Translations under genes and position numbers: made by a program | Assembly (NCBI RefSeq): GCF_022695985.1 | Contig: NZ_JAAPBF010000061.1 | Span: forward strand, 1 to 34,192 | Direction of reading: 5' to 3' | Length of the DNA stretch: 34,192 nucleotides | Origin: Streptomyces sp. NP-1717 | GTDB lineage: Bacteria; Actinomycetota; Actinomycetes; Streptomycetales; Streptomycetaceae | Notes under the pieces: model-generated | What the model was told of the DNA's origin: nothing | Databases searched by the model: none | The model's input: the letters and a program-made list of their open reading frames with translations, nothing else | Shown here: positions 17,457 to 24,464 of the stretch, in pieces | How positions within the stretch are numbered: position 1 is the stretch's first letter | Layout of the letters: each line of letters starts with the position of its first letter

Positions 17457-18092
17457 ATGACGAGTGCAGCGCTTGACGACGTGTCCGCCGACCGGGCGGA
17501 GCACGGCGCCACCGGTCCGATCGGGGCCGGGCGGGTGCTGGCGTGGCTGCTGGTGGTGACGGGCGCGGCGGGTGTGCTGGCGTCGTGGGTGATCACGATC
17601 GACAAGTTCAAGCTGCTGGAGGACCCGGGCTTCACGCCGGGGTGCAGTCTGAACCCGGTGGTCTCGTGCGGGAACATCATGAAGAGCGACCAGGCGTCGG
17701 CCTTCGGCTTCCCCAATCCGATGCTGGGCCTGGTGACCTACGCGGTCGTGGTGTGTGTGGGGCTGGGGCTGCTCGCGGGGGCGCGGTACCGGCGGTGGTT
17801 CTGGCTCGGGCTGAACGCCGGAATGCTCTTCGGCGTCGGTTTCTGCACCTGGCTCCAGTACCAGTCGCTGTACAACATCAGCTCACTGTGCCTGTGGTGC
17901 TGCCTCGCCTGGGTGGCGACGATCGTGATGTTCTCCTACGTCACGACGCACAACGTCACACGCGGGATCATCCCGGCCCCTCGGTGGCTGCGCGGCGCGA
18001 TGGGGGAGTTCCACTGGGTGCTTCCCGTCCTGTGGACCGGGATCATCGGGATGCTCATCCTGACCCGCTGGTGGGACTTCTGGACCGGCTGA
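17457..18092 (+). CDS. Vitamin K epoxide reductase (VKOR) family membrane protein
   Basis: Bacterial VKOR homologues replace DsbB: they reoxidise a periplasmic DsbA-like thiol oxidase and pass electrons to menaquinone. The 211-residue protein has about five hydrophobic segments. It has both redox pairs of the family: loop cysteines C63 and C71 (CSLNPVVSC) and the CXXC active site CLWC at 145-148, with an extra C149. There is no fused thioredoxin domain, so a separate DsbA-like partner is expected elsewhere. ATG at 17457 has only a weak GGAACGG upstream. The gene sits between hisS and rarA and has no functional partner beside it. Quinone specificity is inferred from the family. Confidence 0.92.
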   Translation: MTSAALDDVSADRAEHGATGPIGAGRVLAWLLVVTGAAGVLASWVITIDKFKLLEDPGFTPGCSLNPVVSCGNIMKSDQASAFGFPNPMLGLVTYAVVVCVGLGLLAGARYRRWFWLGLNAGMLFGVGFCTWLQYQSLYNISSLCLWCCLAWVATIVMFSYVTTHNVTRGIIPAPRWLRGAMGEFHWVLPVLWTGIIGMLILTRWWDFWTG

Positions 18093-18130
18093 CCGCGCGG
18101 GCGCCCGCCGGTCGCGCCTGCCGGGCCGCC

Positions 18131-18153
18131 CTGTCGGTGGGCTGACATAGGGT
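18131..18153 (+). promoter_or_regulatory. PafBC-type DNA-damage promoter for rarA (leaderless)
   Basis: CTGTCGGTG at 18131-18139, an 8-base spacer and TAGGGT at 18148-18153 match the RecA-NDp consensus (TTGTCRGTG-N8-TANNNT) except for its weakly conserved first T. The expected transcription start, about 7 bases after the -10, coincides with the GTG codon at 18161. The predicted mRNA is therefore leaderless, consistent with the absence of any ribosome-binding site upstream. This is the second such element in the window. Confidence 0.7.
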
Positions 18154-18160
18154 TCGGAAT

Positions 18161-19528
18161 GTGGAGCCCGATCTCTTTACCGCAGCGGCCGAAGACCGCC
18201 AGGAGAACGACCCGTCCAGCAGCCCGCTGGCTGTACGGATGCGCCCCCGAGTCCTGGACGAGGTCGTCGGCCAGCGGCATCTGCTGAAGCCCGGCTCCCC
18301 GATGCGGCGACTGGTCGAACAGGCCGCGCGGGGCAGGGGACCAGCGGGCCCCTCGTCGGTGCTCCTGTGGGGCCCGCCCGGTACCGGCAAGACGACGCTC
18401 GCCTATGTCGTCTCCAAGGCGACCGACGCGCGCTTCGTGGAGCTCTCCGCGATCACCGCGGGCGTCAAGGAGGTCCGCGCCGTCATCGACGGCGCCCGGC
18501 GTGCCTCCGGCGGCTTCGGCAAGGAGACCGTCCTCTTTCTGGACGAGATCCACCGCTTCAGCAAGGCCCAGCAGGACTCCCTGCTGCCCGCCGTGGAGAA
18601 CCGCTGGATCACGCTCATCGCGGCCACCACCGAGAACCCGTACTTCTCGATCATCTCGCCGCTGCTCTCGCGCTCCCTGCTGCTGACGCTGGAGCCGCTC
18701 ACCGACGACGACCTGCGCGCGCTGCTGCGGCGCGCGCTCACCGAGGAGCGCGGCCTCGGCGGCGCGGTCTCGCTCCCCGAAAACTCCGAGGCGCATCTGC
18801 TGCGGATCGCCGGGGGAGACGCCCGGCGGGTCCTGACCGCCCTGGAGGCCGCGGCGGGCGCCGCGATCTCCAAGGGCGAGAAGGAGATCAGCCTCGGCAC
18901 GGTCGAGGAGACGGTCGACCGGGCGGCCGTGAAGTACGACCGCGACGGCGACCAGCACTACGACGTGGCGAGCGCGCTCATCAAGTCGATCCGCGGCTCG
19001 GACGTGGACGCGGCCCTGCACTATCTGGCCCGCATGATCGAGGCGGGCGAGGACCCCCGGTTCATCGCCCGCCGGCTGATGATCTCGGCCAGCGAGGACA
19101 TCGGCCTGGCCGACCCGACGGCCCTGCCCACCGCCGTCGCGGCGGCCCAGGCCGTGGCGATGATCGGCTTCCCCGAGGCCGCGCTCACCCTGAGCCACGC
19201 CACCATCGCGCTGGCGCTGGCCCCCAAGTCGAACGCGGCGACGACCGCGATCTCGGCCGCGCTGGAGGATGTGAAGAAGGGGCTGGCCGGCCCCGTACCG
19301 CCGCATCTGCGCGACGGTCACTACAAGGGCGCGGCCAAGCTCGGTCACGCACAGGGGTACGTCTATCCGCACGATGTGCCGGGCGGTATCGCCGCGCAGC
19401 AGTACGCCCCGGAAGAGGTGCGGGGCAAGCGGTACTACGAACCGACGCGGTACGGCGCGGAGGCGCGGTACGCGGACGTGGTCGAGAAGGTCCGGACACG
19501 GCTGCGCGGCGACGCCCCCGCCAACTGA
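18161..19528 (+). CDS. rarA: Replication-associated recombination protein RarA (MgsA-type AAA+ ATPase)
   Basis: RarA/MgsA is an AAA+ ATPase related to clamp-loader subunits that acts at stalled replication forks. The 455-residue protein has Walker A GPPGTGKT (71-78), Walker B VLFLDEIHRFSKAQQD (124-139, with D128 and E129), the sensor IAATTENPYFS, the SEDIGLAD block and the C-terminal MgsA tetramerisation region (SHATIALALAPKSNA onward). The N-terminus MEPDLF is typical of the family. GTG at 18161 has no ribosome-binding site but lies at the predicted +1 of a damage-type promoter, which supports leaderless translation. In databases it is often named 'recombination factor protein RarA'. Confidence 0.95.
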   Translation: MEPDLFTAAAEDRQENDPSSSPLAVRMRPRVLDEVVGQRHLLKPGSPMRRLVEQAARGRGPAGPSSVLLWGPPGTGKTTLAYVVSKATDARFVELSAITAGVKEVRAVIDGARRASGGFGKETVLFLDEIHRFSKAQQDSLLPAVENRWITLIAATTENPYFSIISPLLSRSLLLTLEPLTDDDLRALLRRALTEERGLGGAVSLPENSEAHLLRIAGGDARRVLTALEAAAGAAISKGEKEISLGTVEETVDRAAVKYDRDGDQHYDVASALIKSIRGSDVDAALHYLARMIEAGEDPRFIARRLMISASEDIGLADPTALPTAVAAAQAVAMIGFPEAALTLSHATIALALAPKSNAATTAISAALEDVKKGLAGPVPPHLRDGHYKGAAKLGHAQGYVYPHDVPGGIAAQQYAPEEVRGKRYYEPTRYGAEARYADVVEKVRTRLRGDAPAN

Positions 19529-19552
19529 GCGTCGCGCGTCTCCCGGTCGCCC

Positions 19553-19567
19553 CCGCCGTCCCGGCGG
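19553..19567. terminator. Short hairpin between convergent rarA and DUF2470 gene
   Basis: A 6-bp stem CCGCCG/CGGCGG (19553-19558 with 19562-19567) with a 3-base loop lies in the 40-bp gap between the two stop codons. It is short but well placed to end both transcripts. Confidence 0.4.
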
Positions 19568-19568
19568 C

Positions 19569-20369
19569 TCAGCGGCCCGCCGCGTCGAAGAGCGCGTGCA
19601 TGGCGCGGCGCAGTTCGCTCACATCACGCACCGGCTCGGGGAAGTCGAAGCGGGCGTCGAAGCAGTTGACGCCCGTGAAGCGGACCCGCAGCCCGAAGCG
19701 GTCCACACCGACCGGTACGGCCGCCGTCCCGCCGGACCGCTCGCCGAGCAGCGAGCGCAGCGTCCCCACCTCGGCGCTGTGCGCGGCGTGCAGATGCTGG
19801 AGCAGTTCGGCCTCGTGCTCCGACAGCGGGTCCGCCACGGCCGCGGCGAACTCGTCCGCCTCCACCGGCTCGGCGCCCCACAGATCGTCCACGAACGCCT
19901 CGCCGACCTCCAGCCGCAGCGTCGTCCGGCCGGGCTCGGCGGCGTGCGGGAAGCGGGTCAGCCACCCGGAGACCCAGGCGCGGCCCCGGATACGGTGGGG
20001 TACGGAGACCGGTGCCACATCGGTGATCTCCAGCACCGCGGCCAGTTCGTCGGCCTGCGCGTGCGTCGCCGCCCTGACGACGGGGGAGTCGGCCGCGAAG
20101 GCCAGCAGCACGTCACCGTCGGTGTCCACGGTCCGCGCGTCCGGCATCAACTGGTCGGGCCGCAGCGCTTCCAGGCCCGGGACGAGCAGCACGCTTGAGC
20201 ATGTACTCTGTACGAGAGTTCGTGTGCGCTCGGCTGCTGACGGCATCCGGGCGATTTCAAGCCCGCTGGGACGCGGCTGACCATGAGCTGATCGGACCTC
20301 CGTCGTATCGATGCCCTGCGCGTCGAGACTGTCTGTGATGCGTGTGGTGTTCCCAGGGCGACGAGACAT
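19569..20369 (-). CDS. DUF2470 domain protein, probable iron-regulated
   Basis: The 266-residue protein has a C-terminal DUF2470 domain (about 175-262; LSEHEAELLQHLHAAHSAEV is its start), preceded by a region (about 42-165) compatible with an FMN-binding split-barrel fold. DUF2470 is found at the end of split-barrel proteins, including HugZ/HutZ-type heme-degrading enzymes and plant relatives, so a role in heme or iron metabolism is plausible but unproven. ATG at 20369 is chosen because AAAGGAG lies 5 bases upstream. It gives a 41-residue polar extension before MPSAAERTRTL, where homologues often begin. An iron box at 20385-20403 overlaps its promoter region. No signal peptide is seen. Confidence 0.82.
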   Translation of the reverse strand: MSRRPGNTTRITDSLDAQGIDTTEVRSAHGQPRPSGLEIARMPSAAERTRTLVQSTCSSVLLVPGLEALRPDQLMPDARTVDTDGDVLLAFAADSPVVRAATHAQADELAAVLEITDVAPVSVPHRIRGRAWVSGWLTRFPHAAEPGRTTLRLEVGEAFVDDLWGAEPVEADEFAAAVADPLSEHEAELLQHLHAAHSAEVGTLRSLLGERSGGTAAVPVGVDRFGLRVRFTGVNCFDARFDFPEPVRDVSELRRAMHALFDAAGR

Positions 20370-20384
20370 GCGATCTCCTTTGAG

Positions 20385-20403
20385 TAAGGTGAGCCTAACC
20401 TAA
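20385..20403 (-). promoter_or_regulatory. Iron box (DtxR/IdeR/DmdR-type operator)
   Basis: TAAGGTGAGCCTAACCTAA matches the 19-bp IdeR/DmdR consensus TTAGGTTAGSCTAACCTAA at 17 positions. It lies 15 bases upstream of the DUF2470 ATG and 23 bases upstream of the rpsD GTG, between the divergent genes. Fe2+-bound DmdR1-type repressor should block the DUF2470 gene when iron is plentiful. Whether rpsD is also affected depends on where its promoter lies. Confidence 0.8.
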
Positions 20404-20426
20404 CCTACAACGGAGGTCTGGAGAAC

Positions 20427-21041
20427 GTGCCTAACCAGTCGCGTCCCAAGGTCAAGAAGTCACGCGCGCTCGGTATCGCGCTGACGCCGAAGGCCGTGAA
20501 GTACTTCGAGGCCCGTCCCTACCCGCCGGGCGAGCACGGCCGTGGCCGCAAGCAGAACAGTGACTACAAGGTCCGTCTGCTCGAGAAGCAGCGTCTGCGT
20601 GCCCAGTACGACATCAGCGAGCGCCAGATGGCCCGCGCCTACGACCGCGCCCGCAAGGCCGGCGGCAAGACCGGCGAGGCCCTGGTCGTCGAGCTCGAGC
20701 GTCGTCTCGACGCCCTGGTCCTGCGTTCGGGCATCGCCCGCACCATCTACCAGGCCCGTCAGATGGTCGTCCACGGCCACATCGAGGTCAACGGCGGCAA
20801 GGTCGACAAGCCGTCGTTCCGCGTCCGCCCCGACGACGTCATCATGGTCCGCGAGCGCAGCCGCGAGAAGGTTCCCTTCCAGGTCGCCCGCGAGGGTGGC
20901 TACGACACGGACGGCGAGACCCCGCGCTACCTCCAGGTCAACCTGAAGGCCCTGGCGTTCCGTCTGGACCGTGACCCGCTGCGCAAGGAAATCCCGGTCA
21001 TCTGCGACGAGCAGCTCGTCGTCGAGTACTACGCCCGCTGA
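20427..21041 (+). CDS. rpsD: 30S ribosomal protein S4
   Basis: S4 nucleates assembly of the 30S body by binding 16S rRNA, and lies near the mRNA entry channel. The 204-residue protein has the N-terminal S4 domain (RPYPPGEHGRGR; LLEKQRLRAQYDISERQ) and the S4 RNA-binding fold (about 93-155; RLDALVLRSGIARTIYQARQMVVHGHIEVNG). It lacks the N-terminal zinc-binding cysteines of the Cys-containing S4 type. GTG at 20427 follows CGGAGG at 20411-20416. The gene stands alone, not in the rpsM-rpsK-rpoA operon where S4 lies in many bacteria. A hairpin terminator at 21092-21136 lies inside the end of the convergent gene. Confidence 0.97.
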   Translation: MPNQSRPKVKKSRALGIALTPKAVKYFEARPYPPGEHGRGRKQNSDYKVRLLEKQRLRAQYDISERQMARAYDRARKAGGKTGEALVVELERRLDALVLRSGIARTIYQARQMVVHGHIEVNGGKVDKPSFRVRPDDVIMVRERSREKVPFQVAREGGYDTDGETPRYLQVNLKALAFRLDRDPLRKEIPVICDEQLVVEYYAR

Positions 21042-21089
21042 TCACCCGCTGATCCAGGCGTAGTTCGCGTCACCGCGATCGACCGCGCT

Positions 21090-23381
21090 TCAGCCCGCCG
21101 CTTCCCCGCCGATCTGGCCGGGGGAGCCGGCGGGCTCTCGCGTTTCCCGGCCCGTCCCCCGGCCCTGGTCCCGCGCGGTCTCCCTCTCCCGCGCCGGAGC
21201 ACGGTCGCCCGACGGCCGGCCCGGCGGCACGGACGCGGACACCCCGCGCGGCCCGGCCAGCGCCCGCTCGACGGCCGCCGCCTGCGACAGGGCGCGCCCC
21301 TCCGCCACACGGGCGTCGTACGCCCGCGCCCCCAGCGCCTCCCTCGCCCGCCGCTCGCACCGCTCGTGCGGGGCCCCGAACGTGGCGGAGCCGAACAGGG
21401 GAACCCCGACCGACGGCCAGAGCCGGGCGGCGGCGCCCTGGAGCACCGCGGCCTCCGCCGGGTCCCCCTCGCCCGCCGTCACCAGCGCCATCAGCTCCAT
21501 CGCCAGGACCAGGCCGACCAGGTCGTTGAAGGTGTGGTGGATGGTGACGGCCTCGGCCAGCAGGGCGCGTGCCTCGGCGAGCCGGCCGCGCGTCCAGGCC
21601 GCGTACGCGTGGACGTGGAGCGCGTAGGCGCGGGCCCAGCGCTCTCCGCTCTCCTCGCAGACCTCCCGCACCTCGGCGCACAGCGCCACGGCCGCGTCCA
21701 GGTCGCCCAGGAAGACGAGTGACAGCGCGAGTTCCGCCCGGCCCATCAGTACGTTGCTGTTGATCTCGCCCAGTTCCCCGTACGAGCCGAGCGCGGAGCG
21801 CAGCAGCCGCTCGGCGCGCTCCATGTCGCCGGTGAGGAGCGCGAGACAGCCCAGCCGGTGCACCGCGTAGGCGTGCGCCAGCGCGTTACCGGTACGGGCG
21901 GCCTCGTCCCGGCACACGTGCAGCGCGCCCACCGCCGCCGTGTTGTCGCCCTGGAGGATCGCCACATAGCCCAGTACCCACAGCGCCTTGAGCCGTGAGT
22001 CGTCGTGCCGTGACCCCTCGTGCGGCGGTTCGTACGACGCCTCGTGCGGTGGGTCGCCGGGCCGGGCGGCCGGCGCGAGCGCCCGGTCCAGCCAGTGCCG
22101 GCCTTCGGTGAGCCGTCCGCAGCCCGCCCAGTAGAACCAGAGCGTGCCCGCCAGATACCGGCCCAGATAGCTCTCGCCCGCGGTCTCCAGGCAGAGTTCG
22201 ATGGCGGCCCGCAGATTGGGCAGCGCGCTGTCGGCGCAGGCGGCGATCTCCGCCTGCCGCGGGCTGAACCAGTCCAGCTCGCACCAGGTGGCCAGGCCCA
22301 TGTACCAGTCACGGTGCCGTCTGCGCATCCGGCCCGTGTCCGCCAGGGCGTCCAGCCACTCGGCGCCGTACGCCCGCACCGTGTCCAGCATCCGGTAGCG
22401 GACCCCGGCGGCCGTGTCCTCGCGTACGACCACGGACTGGGCGATCAGCTCGCCGAGTACGTCGAGGACGCTCCCGGCCGGCAGATCGGGGCCGACGCAC
22501 ACGTACTCGACGGCCTCCAGGTCGAAGGGCCCGGCGAAGACCGACAGCCGTGCCCACAGCAACCGCTCGGCGGGGGTGCACAGTTCATGGCTCCAGCCGA
22601 TCGCGGTACGGAGCGTGCGGTGGCGCGGCAGTTCGCCGCGCGCGCCGTCGGTGAGCAGGCGGAAGCGGTCGTCGATCCGGCGGAGGATCTGGTCGGGGGA
22701 CAGGACGCGCAGCCGGGCGGCGGCCAGTTCGAGCGCGAGCGGAATGCCGTCCAGACGTCGGCACAACTCCCGTACGGCGTCGTCGTGTTCGCTCGGCGGG
22801 CAGCTCCCGGCCAGTACGCCGGCGGCCCGGTCGGCGAAGAGCCGCGCCGCGTCGGGCTCGTCCATCGGGGCCAGCGGGAAGGCGCGTTCGCCCTCCAGCC
22901 GGAGCGGCCGGCGGCCGGCGGCCAGCACCCGGAGGCCGGGGCAGCGGCGCAACAGGTCCCGTACCAGCTCCGCGCACGGGGCGACGAGCTGCTCGAAACC
23001 GTCCAGCACCAGCAGGAGACGGCGGTCGGCGAGATGGGCGCGCAGCACCTCACGAGGCGGCCGGCCGCTGTGGTCGGTGATGCGCAGGGCGTCGACGAGC
23101 GCGTGGTCGAGCAGTCCGGGATCGCGGATCGAGGAGAGTTCGGCGAGCCACACACCGTCGCAGTAGCGTTTCTCCAGAAGCTCCGTACCCGGGGCCGGGC
23201 CCGGAGCCGGTGACGCGCGCCGGGCCGCCTGAACGGCCAGCCGCGTCTTGCCGACACCGCCCACCCCGACCAGGGTGATCAGCCGGAATTCGGTGAGAAG
23301 GCGCGTCAGCTCGGCCAGTTCGTCGGCACGGCCCACGAACCGGTTCAGCTCCGCGGGGAGATTGCCGGGGACAGGTCGCAT
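21090..23381 (-). CDS. STAND/AfsR-like NB-ARC ATPase with TPR-like C-terminus, no HTH seen
   Basis: The 763-residue protein begins NLPAELNRFVGRADELAEL, the usual lead into the ATPase of Streptomyces AfsR/LuxR-type STAND regulators. Walker A is GVGGVGKT at 39-46, Walker B is near LLLVLDGFEQL (about 117), and the GLPL-type motif is GIPLALELAAARLR. A winged-helix-like block follows (about 290-330), then helical TPR-like repeats from about 380 to 690. The AfsR-type N-terminal OmpR domain and the LuxR HTH that usually closes such proteins are both missing; the last 60 residues are a disordered Gly/Arg/Glu tail. ATG at 23381 has no ribosome-binding site but lies just after a promoter, so a near-leaderless mRNA is likely. 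Its ligand and targets are unknown. Confidence 0.85.
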   Translation of the reverse strand: MRPVPGNLPAELNRFVGRADELAELTRLLTEFRLITLVGVGGVGKTRLAVQAARRASPAPGPAPGTELLEKRYCDGVWLAELSSIRDPGLLDHALVDALRITDHSGRPPREVLRAHLADRRLLLVLDGFEQLVAPCAELVRDLLRRCPGLRVLAAGRRPLRLEGERAFPLAPMDEPDAARLFADRAAGVLAGSCPPSEHDDAVRELCRRLDGIPLALELAAARLRVLSPDQILRRIDDRFRLLTDGARGELPRHRTLRTAIGWSHELCTPAERLLWARLSVFAGPFDLEAVEYVCVGPDLPAGSVLDVLGELIAQSVVVREDTAAGVRYRMLDTVRAYGAEWLDALADTGRMRRRHRDWYMGLATWCELDWFSPRQAEIAACADSALPNLRAAIELCLETAGESYLGRYLAGTLWFYWAGCGRLTEGRHWLDRALAPAARPGDPPHEASYEPPHEGSRHDDSRLKALWVLGYVAILQGDNTAAVGALHVCRDEAARTGNALAHAYAVHRLGCLALLTGDMERAERLLRSALGSYGELGEINSNVLMGRAELALSLVFLGDLDAAVALCAEVREVCEESGERWARAYALHVHAYAAWTRGRLAEARALLAEAVTIHHTFNDLVGLVLAMELMALVTAGEGDPAEAAVLQGAAARLWPSVGVPLFGSATFGAPHERCERRAREALGARAYDARVAEGRALSQAAAVERALAGPRGVSASVPPGRPSGDRAPARERETARDQGRGTGRETREPAGSPGQIGGEAAG
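21092..21136. terminator. rpsD terminator overlapping the end of the STAND gene
   Basis: AGCCCGCCG (21092-21100) pairs with CGGCGGGCT (21128-21136). The inner bases also pair (CTTCCCC with GGGGGAG), making a long imperfect hairpin. On the plus strand CTCGCGTTTCCC follows. It overlaps the last codons of the minus-strand STAND gene, so it may serve both convergent transcripts. Confidence 0.7.
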
Positions 23382-23390
23382 GGGACACGC

Positions 23391-23420
23391 ACAGTACTCA
23401 CACGGAAGCACTGCGTACAA
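23391..23420 (-). promoter_or_regulatory. Promoter for the STAND gene
   Basis: On the minus strand TTGTAC (23415-23420) and TACTGT (23391-23396) are 18 bases apart. The -10 ends 9 bases before the ATG at 23381, so the mRNA would have a leader of only a few bases or none. This agrees with the lack of a ribosome-binding site. Confidence 0.5.
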
Positions 23421-23511
23421 TCCGCCGTCGCGACTCGCCCTCCCCGCGCCCGCGGATGAGGTAGGGTCCGCGACCGCGTCAAACCGGTACGGGGAGCCAC
23501 TCCGGGCGCGA

Positions 23512-23517
23512 TAGGCT
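23512..23517 (+). promoter_or_regulatory. Candidate -10 element for the DUF948 gene
   Basis: TAGGCT lies 108 bases upstream of the GTG at 23626 in the divergent gap. A second candidate, TAGGGT, is at 23462-23467. Neither has a clear -35 hexamer. Either would place the hairpins at 23540-23599 in the transcribed leader. Confidence 0.3.
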
Positions 23518-23539
23518 CGACTGAGGACTTCCGAGGCCG

Positions 23540-23560
23540 CCCGGATCCGTCGGATCCGGG
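23540..23560 (+). other. Leader hairpin 1 upstream of DUF948 gene
   Basis: A perfect 9-bp stem CCCGGATCC/GGATCCGGG (23540-23548 with 23552-23560) has a 3-base loop. Flanking GGCCG/CGGCC bases extend it with a one-base bulge. It stands between the divergent STAND and DUF948 genes. Confidence 0.5.
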
Positions 23561-23577
23561 CCGGCCGACAACGACAT

Positions 23578-23599
23578 GTTCCCCGCGACCGCGGGGGAC
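23578..23599 (+). other. Leader hairpin 2 upstream of DUF948 gene
   Basis: GTTCCCCGC (23578-23586) pairs with GCGGGGGAC (23591-23599), with one G-T pair and a 4-base loop. It ends 26 bases before the GTG start. With the hairpin at 23540-23560 it forms a tandem structured leader. Confidence 0.5.
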
Positions 23600-23625
23600 G
23601 GTCCCGACGCAGAGAGCGGTGCAGC

Positions 23626-24090
23626 GTGACCGGTGGAGAGGTTGCCGGGATCCTGGTGGCCGTCTTCTGGGCGGTTCTGGTCACCCTCCTCGCCGTGGTG
23701 CTCGTGAGGCTGGCCCAGACGCTCAAGGCGACCACCAAACTCGTGGCGGACGTGACCGATCAGGCCGTACCGCTGCTGGCCGACGCCTCGGAGACGGTGC
23801 GCGCGGCGCAGAACCAGCTCGACCGGGTCGACGCCATCGCGTCGGACGTCCAGGAGGTCACCTCCAACGCCTCGGCGCTCTCCACCACCGTGGCGTCGAC
23901 CTTCGGCGGACCCCTCGTCAAGGTCGCGGCGTTCGGCTACGGCGTACGGCGGGCGATGAGCCGCAAGGCTCCGGCCGAGCCGGCACGCGCCGACCGTGAG
24001 GCGCCGGCGCCCGCCGCGCGCGGGCGCCGCACCGTCATCGTGGGCAGGACCGTTCCGGCCGCCCGACGCAGCAGGAAGCAGAAGGGCTGA
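23626..24090 (+). CDS. DUF948 family membrane protein
   Basis: The 154-residue protein has an N-terminal membrane helix (about 7-28, AGILVAVFWAVLVTLLAVVLV), then a helical stretch rich in Ala/Asp/Thr/Val (LKATTKLVADVTDQAVPLLADASETV) typical of DUF948, which resembles a chemoreceptor-like coiled coil. A basic Ala/Arg tail closes it. No function is established for the family. GTG at 23626 gives the usual MTGGEVAGILVAVFW start; the ribosome-binding site is weak (AGAGAG). It is followed after 5 bases by the DUF6167-type gene and then alaS, an order that seems stable in Streptomyces and suggests one transcript. Confidence 0.88.
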   Translation: MTGGEVAGILVAVFWAVLVTLLAVVLVRLAQTLKATTKLVADVTDQAVPLLADASETVRAAQNQLDRVDAIASDVQEVTSNASALSTTVASTFGGPLVKVAAFGYGVRRAMSRKAPAEPARADREAPAPAARGRRTVIVGRTVPAARRSRKQKG

Positions 24091-24095
24091 GGCCG

Positions 24096-24464
24096 ATGTT
24101 CCGCCGTACGTTCTGGTTCACCGCGGGCGCGGCGGCCGGCGTGTGGGCCACCACCAAGGTCCACACCAAACTCCGGCAGTTGACGCCCGAGAGCCTCGCC
24201 GCGCAGGCCGCCAACAGGGCGGTCGACGCGGGACACCGGCTCAAGGACTTCGCACTCGACGTCCGGGCGGGCATGGCCCAGCGCGAGTCCGAACTCGGCG
24301 AGGTGCTGGGGCTCGACGCACCCGCCGGCCCCGAACTCCCCGCGAACCGCCGCCTCGCCGTCGAGGCCCGCGCGGAACGCCGGTCCGACGAGTACCGGCA
24401 AGACCACGACCACAGCGACAGATTCAACTCGCGCACACCGCACAACCGGAATGAGGACCACTGA
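24096..24464 (+). CDS. DUF6167-type small protein
   Basis: The 122-residue protein has a hydrophobic N-terminus (RRTFWFTAGAAAGVWATTKVHTKLRQL), probably one short membrane helix, followed by a charged helical region (about 30-70) and a polar His/Arg/Asp-rich tail. I recognise it as the short protein that precedes alaS in Streptomyces (DUF6167), with no known function. ATG at 24096 has GAGG 3 bases upstream and GAAGGG further back. Its stop overlaps the alaS ATG by one base (TGATG), so alaS translation is coupled to it. Confidence 0.85.
   Translation: MFRRTFWFTAGAAAGVWATTKVHTKLRQLTPESLAAQAANRAVDAGHRLKDFALDVRAGMAQRESELGEVLGLDAPAGPELPANRRLAVEARAERRSDEYRQDHDHSDRFNSRTPHNRNEDH

Noticed and set aside
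18097..18125. GC palindrome after the VKOR gene as a terminator
   Set aside because: GCGGGCGCCCGC can fold only with a tiny loop or a weak larger one and has no T run; I could not support termination.
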